Shown here: piece after piece, positions 1-11,226 of the stretch | Numbering within the stretch: the first letter of the stretch is position 1 | Layout: every line of letters starts with the position of its first letter | NCBI GenBank assembly: GCA_037043015.1 | Contig: CM073326.1 | Coordinates: forward strand, 6,173,845-6,237,844 | Length of the DNA stretch: 64,000 bases | DNA from: Bryum argenteum | Lineage: Eukaryota > Streptophyta > Bryopsida > Bryales > Bryaceae | Direction of reading: 5' to 3' | Position numbers and translations under genes: made by a program | Notes under the pieces: generated by a model | Databases searched by the model: none | The model's input: the letters and a program-made list of their open reading frames with translations, nothing else | Told to the model about the DNA's origin: nothing

Positions 1-1770
1 TTAGGTAGATGAAAACATACGCTAATTCTACACGGCCTGCTGTGCCACATGCGTTTAGAAGTGCGAGGAACGTGCGGTGAGTTGGCTTCATTCCAGTTGC
101 TTCCATCTCAGCTGCCACCTAAATATAGCAATCATAGAAAACGAAGCAGATTAGTAAGATACACGAATTGACATATCACCTCGAACATTCAACGCCATTT
201 CATTCTTATGCAGTTCCCTAAGATACTACTCCAATGCCATCTCAAGAAATAAAGAAGTTAGAGAGCATGCACATGGTAGTTCGATGCAAGACAATGAACC
301 AATCTATAATCCTGAAGTTGGCAAAAAGAGGAAAAGGCTAAATATCCTTTGTTCTTACAACAAGTATCTATTTCAGCCTCGTACTACATGACTTACCCGA
401 AAAGCACGTTCAATCTGGTTGGCTTCTCCACATGTTGAGATGATACAGTTGTAGAGCACGATCTGAACGAAACCACAAATTTTGGATTACAACAATTATC
501 GTGCGATAATTTCATGATTTGAGTGTGACTATCTGCTTAAAGCGAAGTACGGCACGCATGATGAGAAAGAACGAACTGCACTTACATCAGGTTGAAGACC
601 CATGGCCTTCATTTCATCAAAGAAAAACATCGCATCCTGCAGCCTTTGACCTTTCATGCATCCGGTAATAAGAGTATGGAAAGTGTTCCTTATTGGTTTG
701 ACTCCATCCATCAGCATGTCTTCATACACATCCCGAAACAAATAAGGCCTGAACAAGTGACAAGTTTCTGATCAATGCCCTTCACAAACGCCGGCAATTC
801 CATAATGAAGTAGGTACTAATGCCTAATTAGTCTATTGTACTCAACAACAGCAACTCACTCATACTCTTGATAGCAAGTTAAGAGTCAGCATGAAATGGC
901 TACATGTCACTGATCTTTCCATGGATTAAGGGTTTAAGGTTTAGTAGCCTAACTTGGAATGATGAGCATCATGGAACAATAGTCATAATAACAACTACAC
1001 ATTCTCATAACGCACACCTGTGATCTCCCAATATACACACACGTATATAGTCCTTGAAATGCTCAATGCACCGGAATGGTACCCTCTGCTTTAGCTATGA
1101 GAAAGCAACATCAAGCAATACTTACCGCTTGCCCTGGTTGAGTCCGTCCAGCACCTTGTTGTACTCCTGAATATTGCTGGCATAGTTACGCAATGCATAT
1201 GCCGATGCACTTGAACCACCAGAGTAGTACCGCCGTCCATCGAAGCTTGTCTGATCGTCCCTGTTTCCATGAAGCTAATTTGTAAACATCAATTTCACAA
1301 CGAAATCGAATCCTTCACAGCATAAATTCGATAGAGTAAGCTCTGCAAACCTGGAAAATGCCACACTCGTTGGATCCGATGATGATAAACCTGAATTTGT
1401 TACCTGCGCAGAATCGCAGAGCCCCTGAAACCTATTAATGTCTGCTTGCGATAAAATGCCCGAAAGCGCCAACTGATCAACAAGTTGTACGTCAATAACT
1501 GCGCCAAGATCAAAATCATCATGGCACTTCACAAGAATTGCAGTCACCGTAAAACCCTAAACCCTAAATTCAACACACGCGATCAAATTCGAACCGAGTC
1601 TTCCGGAATAGATGATTTGGGGAGAATGTGGACCATGTATTAGTTCGACGATTGGCGAAACATTATTTACAAACCTTGTCAGCTAAAGGAATTCCTGACA
1701 CTGCATTCGAAGAAGAAGGAGCGACCCGGATCGGGAAGCGCAGCAGGCGCTGCACAACTGCTCGCCTCAT
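1..1770 (-). CDS. P-type pentatricopeptide repeat protein, partial (3' end beyond window)
   Basis: Visible exons on the minus strand are 1675-1770, 1351-1403, 1126-1260, 586-748, 397-462 and 21-118, all with GT-AG borders and matching phases. The start at 1770 gives an Arg-rich, Ser-rich N-terminus (MRRAVVQRLLRFPIRV...) that looks like a mitochondrial presequence. The body matches plant proteins of the Arabidopsis At4g35850 type: the motifs LRNYASNIQEYN, RDVYEDMLMDGVKP, GCMKGQRLQDA, FFFDEMKAMGLQPD and LLNACGTAGRVELA are PPR helices spaced about 35 residues apart. The family is organellar RNA-binding. A gene this rich in introns is unusual for PPRs but known for this subfamily. The last exon ends at a GTATG donor at position 20 and the rest lies off the window. 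The assignment as a PPR is firm; the orthology rests on remembered similarity. Confidence 0.88.
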
Positions 1771-2033
1771 TGCTATCACGATACTCGCTGCTGCAATTTC
1801 TGATCTCTCTAAGAACGAATTCTTAGTCGATTGCGGCCAGCGAACATGAAGCTGCTGCGCCTACGATCCTCGCACTGTGCTGCCTTGAGCTTCAACTGCG
1901 CTGACGCTAACGATGGTTAGCGTTCGTGAAGGTTTTCTATATGGCAGTCAGTCGGAAGGGCTCGTGCTTTCAGCGTCGGGCAGGCCTTGCTGCCTGCCCC
2001 ATACCTTGCCAATTACACTATATCAAATAAATA

Positions 2034-2211
2034 CTCCTTCTGTCTCTGGAAAAACACCATGATTTGTCAAAAATGGTTGAATATTCTTTAATGGTCTAGA
2101 TTACTCATTCTCATAGTTGGATATGGTTTGGATGGTCTCGATTATTTATTCATATCAAATCTTGGAATTCTTTATTAACCAAATCTTGGTGTTTTTCAGA
2201 AACGAAGGGAG
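2034..2211. mobile_element. Stowaway-type MITE
   Basis: A 178 bp stretch starts CTCCTTCTGTCTCTGG and ends with the inverted counterpart CAGAAACGAAGGGAG, giving terminal inverted repeats of about 33 bp. Both ends are flanked by the dinucleotide TA (2032-2033 and 2212-2213), the target duplication of Tc1/mariner-derived Stowaway elements, whose ends begin CTCCCTCCG. It is non-coding and lies between the PPR promoter and an AT-rich spacer. Confidence 0.8.
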
Positions 2212-2213
2212 TA

Positions 2214-4327
2214 AATCAGAACACCAAGCCTTTTGGGTTTGGTGTGAATAAAATTACCGTTTGACATAAGGGGGAGTGCTCAAAAATGGTTCAAATTTCA
2301 AGATTTCCCAATTTGTAATGAAGAAAACTTTAGAAGCAATTATCATGCATGGAGAAAGTGAGTGGAGAGATGGTCAAAGTGGATTCATCGTTTTTGAACT
2401 CTTCTACAATTTGCTATGAAATTTTGAGGGTGAACTTATAAGTGTTCCTAAAAATGGTGCCCTAATTTGACACCCTATAATGTTTGGAATGACTACATGG
2501 TACATGGTATTGTTGAACTGGAATGTTATTTTGTACCGCTTTGTGAAGAAGCCTATGAGTGCTCCATGTTTAGCACCTCTCCCTTATCCTTCGTGGAATG
2601 CCTATAAGACATAACAACAATGGTGGAGGATCTAACCCCTATATCTTTAAGCGTGCATTATTTGAATATTCTTACTCTTTTTCTCACCAAAAAGTATCAC
2701 GTGAAATCCTTCATGATTGATCTCAAAAGAAATAACTTGCTATGATTATGAATTCTTATTGTGAAGTTGAGAATTTGTAGATTATTCATAAAATAATCTT
2801 TGGGCCTTGCAAGAGGTTTTGTTTGATCCCTAAATGGTTTAACTTATTGGTAGAAAATAACACATTCTCATAAAAGTGTCATAAATGAAAACGAAGGTGA
2901 TTTATTCATATTCCCAAGTGTACAATCTTGTAGTAGACATATTGAACATCGTGTGGGCCAAATTTTGAGTCATGATGCCTCATAGATTGCAAAATCATAA
3001 ACGTATCAATACTTGAAAAACATCACAAAATATCATCGTTTCACTTTGAAGTGAAAAAGCTCCCAATAAACTTATTGCAATAAAAAAAACCACCAACTAC
3101 AAAGATATTTACTTTCATCTCAATAACCCTTGAACAACAAAAAATTCCATGAGAAAAAATTCTTTGCGCAAATGATGGTCTTGCAATGGTATAAAACTGC
3201 CAAAAAGTTTACAAAGTAAAAATAGTCCATAACACAATCCTTTGCACTCAAATCAATGCCTTATCTTCGATATATTTTTTATTTTGCCAAGGTTTCTACC
3301 TTTATGACAAGACTCTTATTGGAATCTATGCGAAAAAATAAAGTCAAAATAATTCTCTTATTGAGTTTGTACACGAATACACTACTCCAACCATTGTAGG
3401 ATATTGACAATCGGCGCTGTCCAAAACATTGAAAACATCGACGTTTAAAGCCAACGAGATCACAAGTTAGAAATTGTGTGTATGAGTTGCTCAACTTGGT
3501 GATTGAAAGTCAAGGGATTTGGAAGTTGTGCAAGTCACAAAGGCGGAATGTGCATCATGCGCACGCTTGACTAATAAAAGAAACTGTAAAGCATTTGCCT
3601 AGATTTGAGGAAGTCACAATTTTCATGGTGGAAGACAAGACTCAAGTCGTGTTTAGATGTGTTTTTTTCCCACGCTCCATATGCTTAGAAACTTATTTGT
3701 AGACGCTTTGTGAATTCGTACTTCAACAACTCACAATGAGAAGCACCAAGCCTTCATCCTCGTTGATAGCTGCCACGAATGCTTAAGCACTATCAATGTA
3801 TCTAAGCAACTCTACCTCTGGTACGATCAATTCTAATATACATGATCCAGATACTTGGTGTTTGCTGAATGTTTGGGATCGCTTGATTATTACCAAATTT
3901 GATTCATGCGTATGGTAAAATAGTTGTTCAAAATTGTTGCGTAGAAATGCGTCAAAGCGTTGGAACAATGACGGTAATCTTAAATTGATATTTTACCATG
4001 AGCAACATTGAATGATGGGTTTCACTTGCTTCAATTCCACAAATTATGATAAGAGTTCAAAGTACTTGACTGTCAGTTAGAAAGAGTAACCCCTAAACGT
4101 CTTTGGCATATCTTTAGCCAAAAACCCATTTTTGAAATAAGTATAATAAATGAAAATAAACACAAGTTATCCAAATTTATTTTTTCATCTTTTTCATTGT
4201 AGAAACATCATTGCAAATCCAATACCAAAGTTATCCGGATCAAACATCTTCCGACTACAAAGTTACTGAGATGCATCTAAAACTCACATTTATGAAAAAA
4301 AACACATTAAAAGCTACTTTGATCTCA
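2214..4327. other. AT-rich intergenic spacer
   Basis: No conserved protein reading frame, RNA gene or clear terminal repeat was seen here. Short open frames on both strands lack recognisable domains and splice sites. Confidence 0.6.
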
Positions 4328-4500
4328 CGTTAAAGGACCGTATGTCCCATTCGGCCAGTATATGAAGATTTCTTTTAGGCAGAATCGGCAGATGAAGTGG
4401 AGTGCCGACGATTCTGGTCCTTTAACGCTAGAGAAGCGGTACGGGCTCGCCAATGACCTCACCATACTGCCGAATCGGCAATACACTGCCGCTTCTCTAG
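4328..4500. repeat. Two abutting perfect inverted repeats (double hairpin)
   Basis: CGTTAAAGGACC at 4328-4339 pairs with GGTCCTTTAACG at 4416-4427, and the next base begins CTAGAGAAGCGG at 4428-4439, which pairs with CCGCTTCTCTAG at 4489-4500. The first hairpin has an inner stem (AGAATCGGCA with TGCCGACGATTCT), with about 41 unpaired bases on the left side. The 173 bp block is more GC-rich than its surroundings. It could be a MITE, a small-RNA hairpin or a replication or recombination scar. Confidence 0.6.
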
Positions 4501-4929
4501 TACATGATTAGCCTGCATGTTTTGCAAAATGAAACATTCTAAAATGGTGTGTTTTCCCAAAGGTGCACTACTCCCTCTGAAGTATCTTTCTCAAGAAAAG
4601 CAGATTCTTCACAACTCAAAGCAAATGATGATGAGCTAAAGTATCGAGAAACGTACATTCAAACATACAGAGGTGTTCAATGGAAGTTGTCCTAATTAGG
4701 GTTTTGTTCTCCTCGCAGATCGCATTATGCTGACACATTGTTGCAAGCTCAAAACGCTCTACTAATTTTTTTGTTGAAAGCTTGTGGACTAGTTCTGCAA
4801 TCAATAACACACTACATGTCAAGAGGAATTAAATCATCGCTACCTGAAAATTGAAAATCATGCACAAGTTGAAGTTCCTCTTCTGTAGCATTTGAAGCTA
4901 TTGATTCGTCACACAATCAAACAGTGTGG
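4501..4929. other. Spacer before the PPR-derived duplicate
   Basis: This holds no gene that I can support. The segment TACTCCCTCTG near 4569 resembles a Stowaway end but no partner end was found. Homology to the PPR first exon becomes visible only from about 4930 onward. Confidence 0.5.
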
Positions 4930-5570
4930 TGAATCTTGATGCGATCTGCGAGGAGAGCACCGCATTTGCGAGCAATTTAGCAGCTGCTCAGAAGGTACAT
5001 ATCTCGAAGCAATCGATGGTCGGCATTTTGGCAGATTCCTCGACTTTGTGAAGTTGATTGATCGCGGGTGTCGAATTCTAGGGTTTAGAGTTCTGCAGTG
5101 ACAGGGATGTTGTTTTGAACTCGCTTCTCAATGAGGTGTTACAGATTGGTCTAAATTGTGCAGGTAACAAATTCAGGTTCACCATCATCGGATCCAGGGA
5201 ACGGTGGCATCATCCAGGTTTGCAGAGCTTTCTCTATTAGAACGTGAGCTTCAAAGAAAATTATCGTTTTGTGAGATTGCTATTTCCTCATGCAGTGATC
5301 GAAACAGGAGAGATTAGAGGACTTTCGATACGCGGCGCTACTACTCTGCTGGTTCAAATGGATTGCAGAACCATGCCAACAGCATTGAGGATTACAACAA
5401 GATGCTGCACGGACTGAACCAGGGCAAGCGGTTAGTATTGCCTGACTTTCCATTCTTTCAGAATCATAGCGCACCATCCCGGTGCATCATGCATTTCAAC
5501 CACAATTTATGTGTGCCTTGTCGTTGGAAAATCACAGGGTATGATAATCTGAGAATGCAATGGCCATTGC
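4930..5570 (+). pseudogene. Inverted duplicate of the PPR gene 5' end
   Basis: Read on the plus strand, this segment parallels the minus-strand PPR gene: remnants of exon 1 and intron 1 (including TTGATCGCGGGTGTCGAATT and a TTTAGGGTTTAGAG motif), exon 2 (NSGSPSSDPGN versus NSGLSSSDPTS), intron 2, and exon 3 (NHANSIEDYNKMLHGLNQGK versus NYASNIQEYNKVLDGLNQGK). Similarity continues into the following intron to about 5570. The exon-3 frame is broken relative to upstream coding and no later PPR exon follows, so it cannot make the repeat domain. The donor after GGCAAGCG has changed from GTAAG to GTTAG. It lies directly upstream of ARV1 and may supply part of its promoter. Confidence 0.85.
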
Positions 5571-5578
5571 AGACTACT

Positions 5579-5607
5579 GAACCCTAAACCCTAAACCCTA
5601 AACCCTT
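5579..5607 (+). repeat. Interstitial telomere-type repeat (AAACCCT)n
   Basis: Almost four consecutive AAACCCT units (ACCCTAAACCC pattern) sit exactly between the end of the PPR duplicate and the ARV1 start codon at 5628. Teloboxes are common in plant 5' regions, so this may be a promoter element, but its position at a duplication edge also fits telomeric sequence added during break repair. Confidence 0.85.
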
Positions 5608-5627
5608 AGTGACCAGGGTCAGTAGAG

Positions 5628-7206
5628 ATGGAGAAGGCAGGCATGCGATGCGTTCATTGTGGCACTCCAGTGGCCGCCGTTTACGTAGAGTACTCTCCTG
5701 GCAACATCCGACTTTCCGAATGTGTATGCCCATCGTTCCTTGCACCTCGATTCCTTCCCTTTTAGAGACAACTCTCTTCTTTTGCTCATAAAATTCCTCA
5801 TCTTTCATTGCAGGCTCAATGTGGATACGCAGCCGATGAGTATGTGGAGTGTGAGATGATGGTATTCACTCACTTGAATCTCAAGCTTCAAATTTGAATG
5901 GCCATTTCCTGAGTTGTTTGATAACAAATTGTATGGCTACAGATTGTGGTGATTGACTTGATACTTCACAAACCAGAAGCTTACCGACACATTTTCTTCA
6001 ACTACCCGCTCCTGCACAAGCTTAACATGCTGGTACTGTGCTCCTTATCTTTCAGTTATGGATTGGAGAATGAACGTTTTACTGTTGTGATCTTGTTTAA
6101 ATTAACGCGTTTCGATTGGCAGGAATTCGTGTGGAAGACGAGCCTCCTAGTTCTTCTTCTAGACTCATGTACAACGTCATCCCTTACTCACTGGTGCTCA
6201 TTTTTAGTTCATGGCACTTTCCTAGTTCAATATCGTTAATTATCGTGGCCTTTTTGAGCTTGCTATTGAGCTTTTGACATGAATTGCATGTATTCAGAAA
6301 CTGTGGTGGAAGAATATGACCTTACGTGATCACTCATCTTCTTAGCTGGGTGTGAATGTAGGTAAAATCTGTTTACGAGGTGTAGGGAAGGCAGATCTTG
6401 TGCAATGGGAAAGCCTTGCTTTGTTCCTCTCTACTGCAGGGAAGGCAAGTCTCGATTTCCACCACATGTATACAATCTCTTATATACAACAGTCGATTAA
6501 GCAGTATATCCTTTTGTATGAGGTTCGATCAAATGGGCATTGAGACTAAAACGTCAATAGTGGATGTTTCCGTGCAGGTTGTGTTTAAAGTAGGATTAGT
6601 CAACATGGTATTTTTATTTACGGTGTTTGCATTGACGTATGTTCTCCCAAATATCGGTCCTTATGCGAAATCCAAGTAAGTGTATCACTTACCTGCAATC
6701 TTCTATGCGATGCTTAAGTTTGTGTTTCGAGATTAGAGCTGATCTATTTCGGATGTCTCCAGGTGGACAGATCTGCTTATGGCGATTGTGCTTTCTAGCT
6801 ACTTCAAGATGTTTGTATTTGCAATGATGGTAAGACTCTTGATTTTAATTTTCAGGTTCATTTGGCATATAGCTGTTCGTATGTTTTCAACTTACTGGTT
6901 GTAAACGAATGGCAGGTATGGGAGTTCTCGCCTCTTATGGCATTTATCATTGACATGCTTGTATTGTCATCAAATACTGTGGCCTTAAAAGGTACGGCAT
7001 TCTCTTCTCACCAATGGTAAAGTTTCAGCGATGCTTACAATGAAACTCACTTTCTCTGAAGACGGTTAGTTAATGTGGGAGGCTGACTAGTAACTTTTAT
7101 GTTTTCAGTGATGTTAAATACCAGCAGTTCGACTGCTGCCACTGCAATTGCTGCAGGGGCACTCTTTAGAGCACTATGCTGGTCTTTGATAGATCTTGCC
7201 CTATAG
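5628..7206 (+). CDS. ARV1: ARV1 lipid-homeostasis membrane protein
   Basis: Nine exons (5628-5723, 5814-5861, 5943-6032, 6123-6168, 6386-6444, 6578-6675, 6763-6829, 6916-6991, 7109-7206) give a 225-residue protein, close to the plant family length. The N-terminal ARV1 homology domain is intact: MRCVHCGTPVAAVYVEYSPG (CxxC) then CAQCGYAADEYVECE (second CxxC), IVVIDLILHKPEAYRHIFFN. Several hydrophobic segments follow (VVFKVGLVNMVFLFTVFAL, VWEFSPLMAFIIDMLVLSS, C-terminal Ala-rich helix). ARV1 is an ER protein affecting sterol and GPI-lipid handling. The intron after exon 5 starts with GC (AAG|GCAAGT) rather than GT. The gene converges with the methyltransferase-like gene 447 bp downstream. The start is the first ATG in frame, 20 bp after the telomeric repeat. 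Confidence 0.93.
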
Positions 7207-7652
7207 CTCGGTGCATATCGCAAACAGAAGCGACAATCTGGACGAGCTGCTCAAACTCCTCTAGGAGATTTTAAACTTTCTGTTGCATAATCGAGGTATG
7301 AAGTACCAGGCTGGTGCTGGTAACTCACTTGGTGCCTTCTATATTATAACTCTTGTTTCGGATATCATAGTCAGGAAGTAGAGTGAGGCATCACAGCTAC
7401 TTAAGAAAGTGACAAGATGTACATTATTTTTGATGATTTATAGAGTAGAGTACGGTGTCACCTTCTTACTGATTCAACTACTGCTTATTGTGAAGGCAGA
7501 AGCACACATTGCACTATCCTTCTGAATAAGGAGAGAATTCATCCCTCGTTGATAGACTAATAATTCTACAATATTTTGAGTGCATCTACGGCCACGGGTT
7601 TTGAGGACGGTCCCTTCATGCTTCGAGATTTATCACGGGTTTTTATTCAAGC
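7207..7652. other. Convergent intergenic region of ARV1 and methyltransferase-like gene
   Basis: This is the shared 3' flank of two converging genes. It probably contains both 3' UTRs; I saw no coding exon that keeps frame with either neighbour. Confidence 0.55.
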
Positions 7653-9505
7653 TTACTTGAGTCGTCTCCAGGTTTGTATTCGCGCTTGAATTCTCTTGGG
7701 AACAGCTTTAGTCCAGGCATTGAGGTCGGGGAGTGGCCCTGTCATTGCCAAGTGATTGTCCTCTTCTGTGCCCATTTTCCGCAGGTTAAGCTGCGCAAGC
7801 TCATCCAACAATCACTTCAGCATCCTAAGCATCCCTAGATTGTATGATTAGAATGATAAAATGCAGATGCGTTTTCATGAAAGAGATTACATAGCAGTAC
7901 CTTGGGGAAGACACGGAGCATTGCTGAGATTGTTGCATCTCGAGCAGCCGATCCATCCTGCCATGTCCACGTACCGTCATCATAATCAGGCCGGGAGTCT
8001 CTTTGCTCTACAACTGTTCCTCCGCAGTTGATCATGATTCGTCCCCCGGGTTTAAGCCTGTTCTTGAGTACATGCCAGGCTTGTACCTGCCAGAACAATG
8101 ACAGCATCTGAAGAATTGAACTATGTATTGGAGGTGTGATTTTGAATAAAGAATTGCTAAACTTTCGGAAGAGTAAGAGTAAGAGATACGAACCTCCTGA
8201 AGTTGGGGGAGTACTTCGCCCTGGTAGAAAAGATCTACAATGATCCCTGCCGCACAATATGCAACGACACACTTTCAAGCTTGCTTATAGAACAGAGTTT
8301 CTCTTCAAAGATTACAGAATATAACTTGCAGCAAATACCAGCAAAGCCACCATCTACGCTTGCTTCTGGAGATAGAGCGTCGTCGATGTGCACAGAGAGA
8401 AAGCCGCCTTCCCGAGTCGGTGATTCAAGGGCTGCTAATCCAAGGTACAATCTCGCTTTCTCTACCAGCTGCAATCAACTTCAAGCAAAGTAACGATCCA
8501 CATCCTCTCCATGACAAAGCCAGGAGATATTACACACGGAACCATGGACGAAGCTTCGACAGAGAACTTGCACGAGCCTTTCAGTGAATTATGAAGCGGG
8601 CTCCTAATATTATCATTGATTCCTTATCACTGTGCAGGCAAAGATAATGACTTACTACTTCATCAATTTCCCAACCCTCTAGCTTTCGAGAAGGCCACAC
8701 GTCCAGCAATATGCGAGCTGCAGTGCCGCCCCCCTTTGCCACCCACAACGCAACCCTTCTCGTCAGCCCTAATTCTTATCATCCAACACTGCTTCGTATA
8801 AGATTACAATTACGAGAGAAGCAAGATATACAATCGACAAAGTGAAGGAATGAAACCTACCAACCCTAGAATCGCAATAGGACCTTCAGGGACAACAGCT
8901 GGAAGAGTGGCGAAATCATCCTGCTCACACGATCAGTTCACCACATCAAAGTCATCCCTTACGATCAACAGCAATGCATTCACACAGATATACGTACGCA
9001 CAAAGTATAAGTCGGTCCAGATGCTGTCCTGCTTGTACATGCTCAAGATGTTCCCTGCAGCCACCCAAGCTCATAAAGTTCGTTATCCCGCACACGTTTA
9101 TACCTCGAAATCAATGGCAGAAATGTATTATCCATACCTGAATTGTTCACGAGCAGGGTAAAGCCTGCGTATATCGAGGACACGGATTCGATAATGCTCA
9201 ACTCATCGTAAGCAGTCTTCACAGAGCTCAGAGTTTTGTACGAAACATCGGCACTTTCCTGGACGATGTGGTATTAGTCAGTAGAAGAAAGAAGTGAAAG
9301 GAAACCATGGAGTTGTGATAACGCCCACCTGGCTGGAGCGATGAGCAAGAGTGTTGGTTCGATGCTGGCCATGGCGGACATGCTGCTGCTTCCGGATTGT
9401 AGGGGTTGTGTAATGAGTTGCAGTCTTGAGGTAACAGCATTGCATACTTGACAACGCCATTGTCAAGACAGTCGTTGCTGCTGGATCTCGTTTTGTGCAC
9501 AACAT
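7653..9505 (-). CDS. Spermidine-synthase-fold SAM-dependent methyltransferase-like protein
   Basis: Nine phase-consistent exons on the minus strand (9329-9505, 9138-9258, 9002-9054, 8861-8920, 8656-8733, 8339-8468, 8194-8246, 7901-8086, 7653-7790) encode 331 residues. Residues about 120-165 contain the cofactor loop PIAILGLGGGTAARILLD and the acidic LEGWEIDEV; later come HIDDALSP, IIVDLFYQGEVLPQLQ and LKPGGRIMINCGG, then the family C-terminus MTGPLPDLNAW. These match the plant S-adenosylmethionine-dependent methyltransferase family related to polyamine aminopropyltransferases. The substrate is unknown. The basic, Thr/Ser-rich first exon resembles an organellar transit peptide. The start at 9505 was chosen as the first in-frame ATG; a second at 9460 is possible. 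Confidence 0.85.
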
Positions 9506-11226
9506 TCTAGACGTGGGTTTGAGGGTTTAATGACTTCTGGAAGGCAAATTGATTGCAAACCTGGAAGAACCAAAGTTTAGCTTACATGATTTTTTTTTAT
9601 GCTGATGTTGGAGAAAGCCCACCCCCACATGAGCTCCTATGAACGAGACCGACCAGTGACAATGATGATATTCATCTAACGTCATCTTGTTCCGCCCTCA
9701 TTTCTCTTACGATAGGGAAAAATAACCCTTTTGATGATTTTGCATTTTTGCAAACGAGTGACCTTTGGTCATATGAAGTTTTAGTTCATCAATGGAGTAA
9801 TACATATATGGTTAAGGCACTTATGTGCATGCTAACTAGCAACTCATATAGGATTATTATCACCTTTAAAACGCTAATTGTGAAAAAAACTCATGTTAGC
9901 CTAATCTTCTATAGCCTCCATAGCTACTATAAACATTAAAAATAAAATAAAATAAATAAATAAATAAATCAAGAGCACCAAACAAAACAAGCCCAAAACA
10001 TATTTTTCACTTCTTGCAATTTTATTTTATTTTTAAATGTGAAAACTTCATATAATTGTCAAAGACGTAGTCATCGTTAATAGGTTATACTTTTTGTGAT
10101 AAAACACCAATATATGCCTTAAGTACAAGTTTTGATGTCATGACTTTCCATAGTATTATCAACTTTGAATTGTAACCCTTATACATCTAAGTGATTGTGT
10201 TTTAATTGATGTACAATTTGAAGTTTTGAATAAATGTCACATTATAGCTATTCATTCAAAGTTGGCAGCTTCTCCTCTCCAAATTTACTATCTTCATGGG
10301 AAGTTGCGAACAAGTTACTAACAAGGTCATATTTTCAATTTCATCGTTTTGGATGGATGGGGCTCAACTGTCGAGGCAAGGTCATACTCACTGTCGAGGC
10401 AAGGTAATACTCAACTATCGAGCCAAGGTGATTTTCATCTTCAAAAGACCTTGCAAACCTTAGTAAGGCATTTTATTGTGGTGATAGTAGCAAGTGCGGA
10501 GTTGTAGAAGGCAAAGGCGGAGAGGAAGGCGAGGGCAAAGACAAGTTGGAGGAGAAGTGAAGGTGGGAGGCTAAAAGTACAAAGGTGGAGAGAGCGGCGG
10601 CGGAGAGGGCGGGAGGGAGAAAGTGCAGAAGCTGAGGGTGGAGGAGGCGGAAATAATATAGGCGGAAAGGAAAGTAGAGGACAGAAGCGACAATAGGAAA
10701 AGGCGACGGTAGGTATAGGACAAGATGTATGGTCGCATTTTTTTGTGTTTACTTCTTTTCGTTTTTTTTTTTTTTTCTTTTTTTTTCTTTTTTTTTTTTT
10801 TTTTCCTTAATCTCATCTTGCTTTTGCTATTGATATGCATCAAACAGTCGTAGACCGTATGAGGGCCTTTTTGGCGGTAAAGGGTTAATTCAACTCTTGA
10901 ATGACTTTGAGCATGAGTGTGAATTGCTTTAACCAAAGTTGTTTATTGTTATTCTTTTGTGGTTTTTTGGATGGGGATTATGAGATATTAGATTTCAAAA
11001 AGATAAGATTAACCCCTTTGTGCCTTTTTATTTGGTATAAATTGTTAGTGATTCTACTTTTGTAACATTTTTGGAAAAGTTTGAGAAACATCGGAGAAAA
11101 AGTCCATAGTGCTAAAACAAGAATAATCTAGAAAGAGGTTAATTCAAATCCATATTCAAGTCATGAGTGTTCATGTGCAGACATAAATAAGAAAGTTGGT
11201 GTTAAAACTCGAACCAATCTCTCAAG
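9506..11226. other. AT-rich spacer with simple repeats
   Basis: No gene was recognised. It contains a (AAAT)n-like tract near 9945-9970, three tandem copies of a CTGTCGAGGCAAGGT-type unit at about 10366-10432, and a strong strand-asymmetric block described separately. Confidence 0.6.
10480..10806. repeat. Purine-rich block followed by long T-run
   Basis: About 220 bases rich in GGAGG/GGCGG/AAGG on the plus strand (10490-10700) are followed by interrupted poly-T runs (10738-10806). Together they make a purine-then-pyrimidine strand asymmetry with no coding explanation. Lysine- or proline-rich translations are composition artefacts. Confidence 0.6.

Noticed and set aside
1628-1849. Plus-strand 73-residue open frame
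   Set aside because: It is antisense to PPR exon 1 and its 5' UTR and has no recognisable homology.
8203-8493. Plus-strand open frames across the methyltransferase-like exons
   Set aside because: They overlap the supported minus-strand exons and show no domain.
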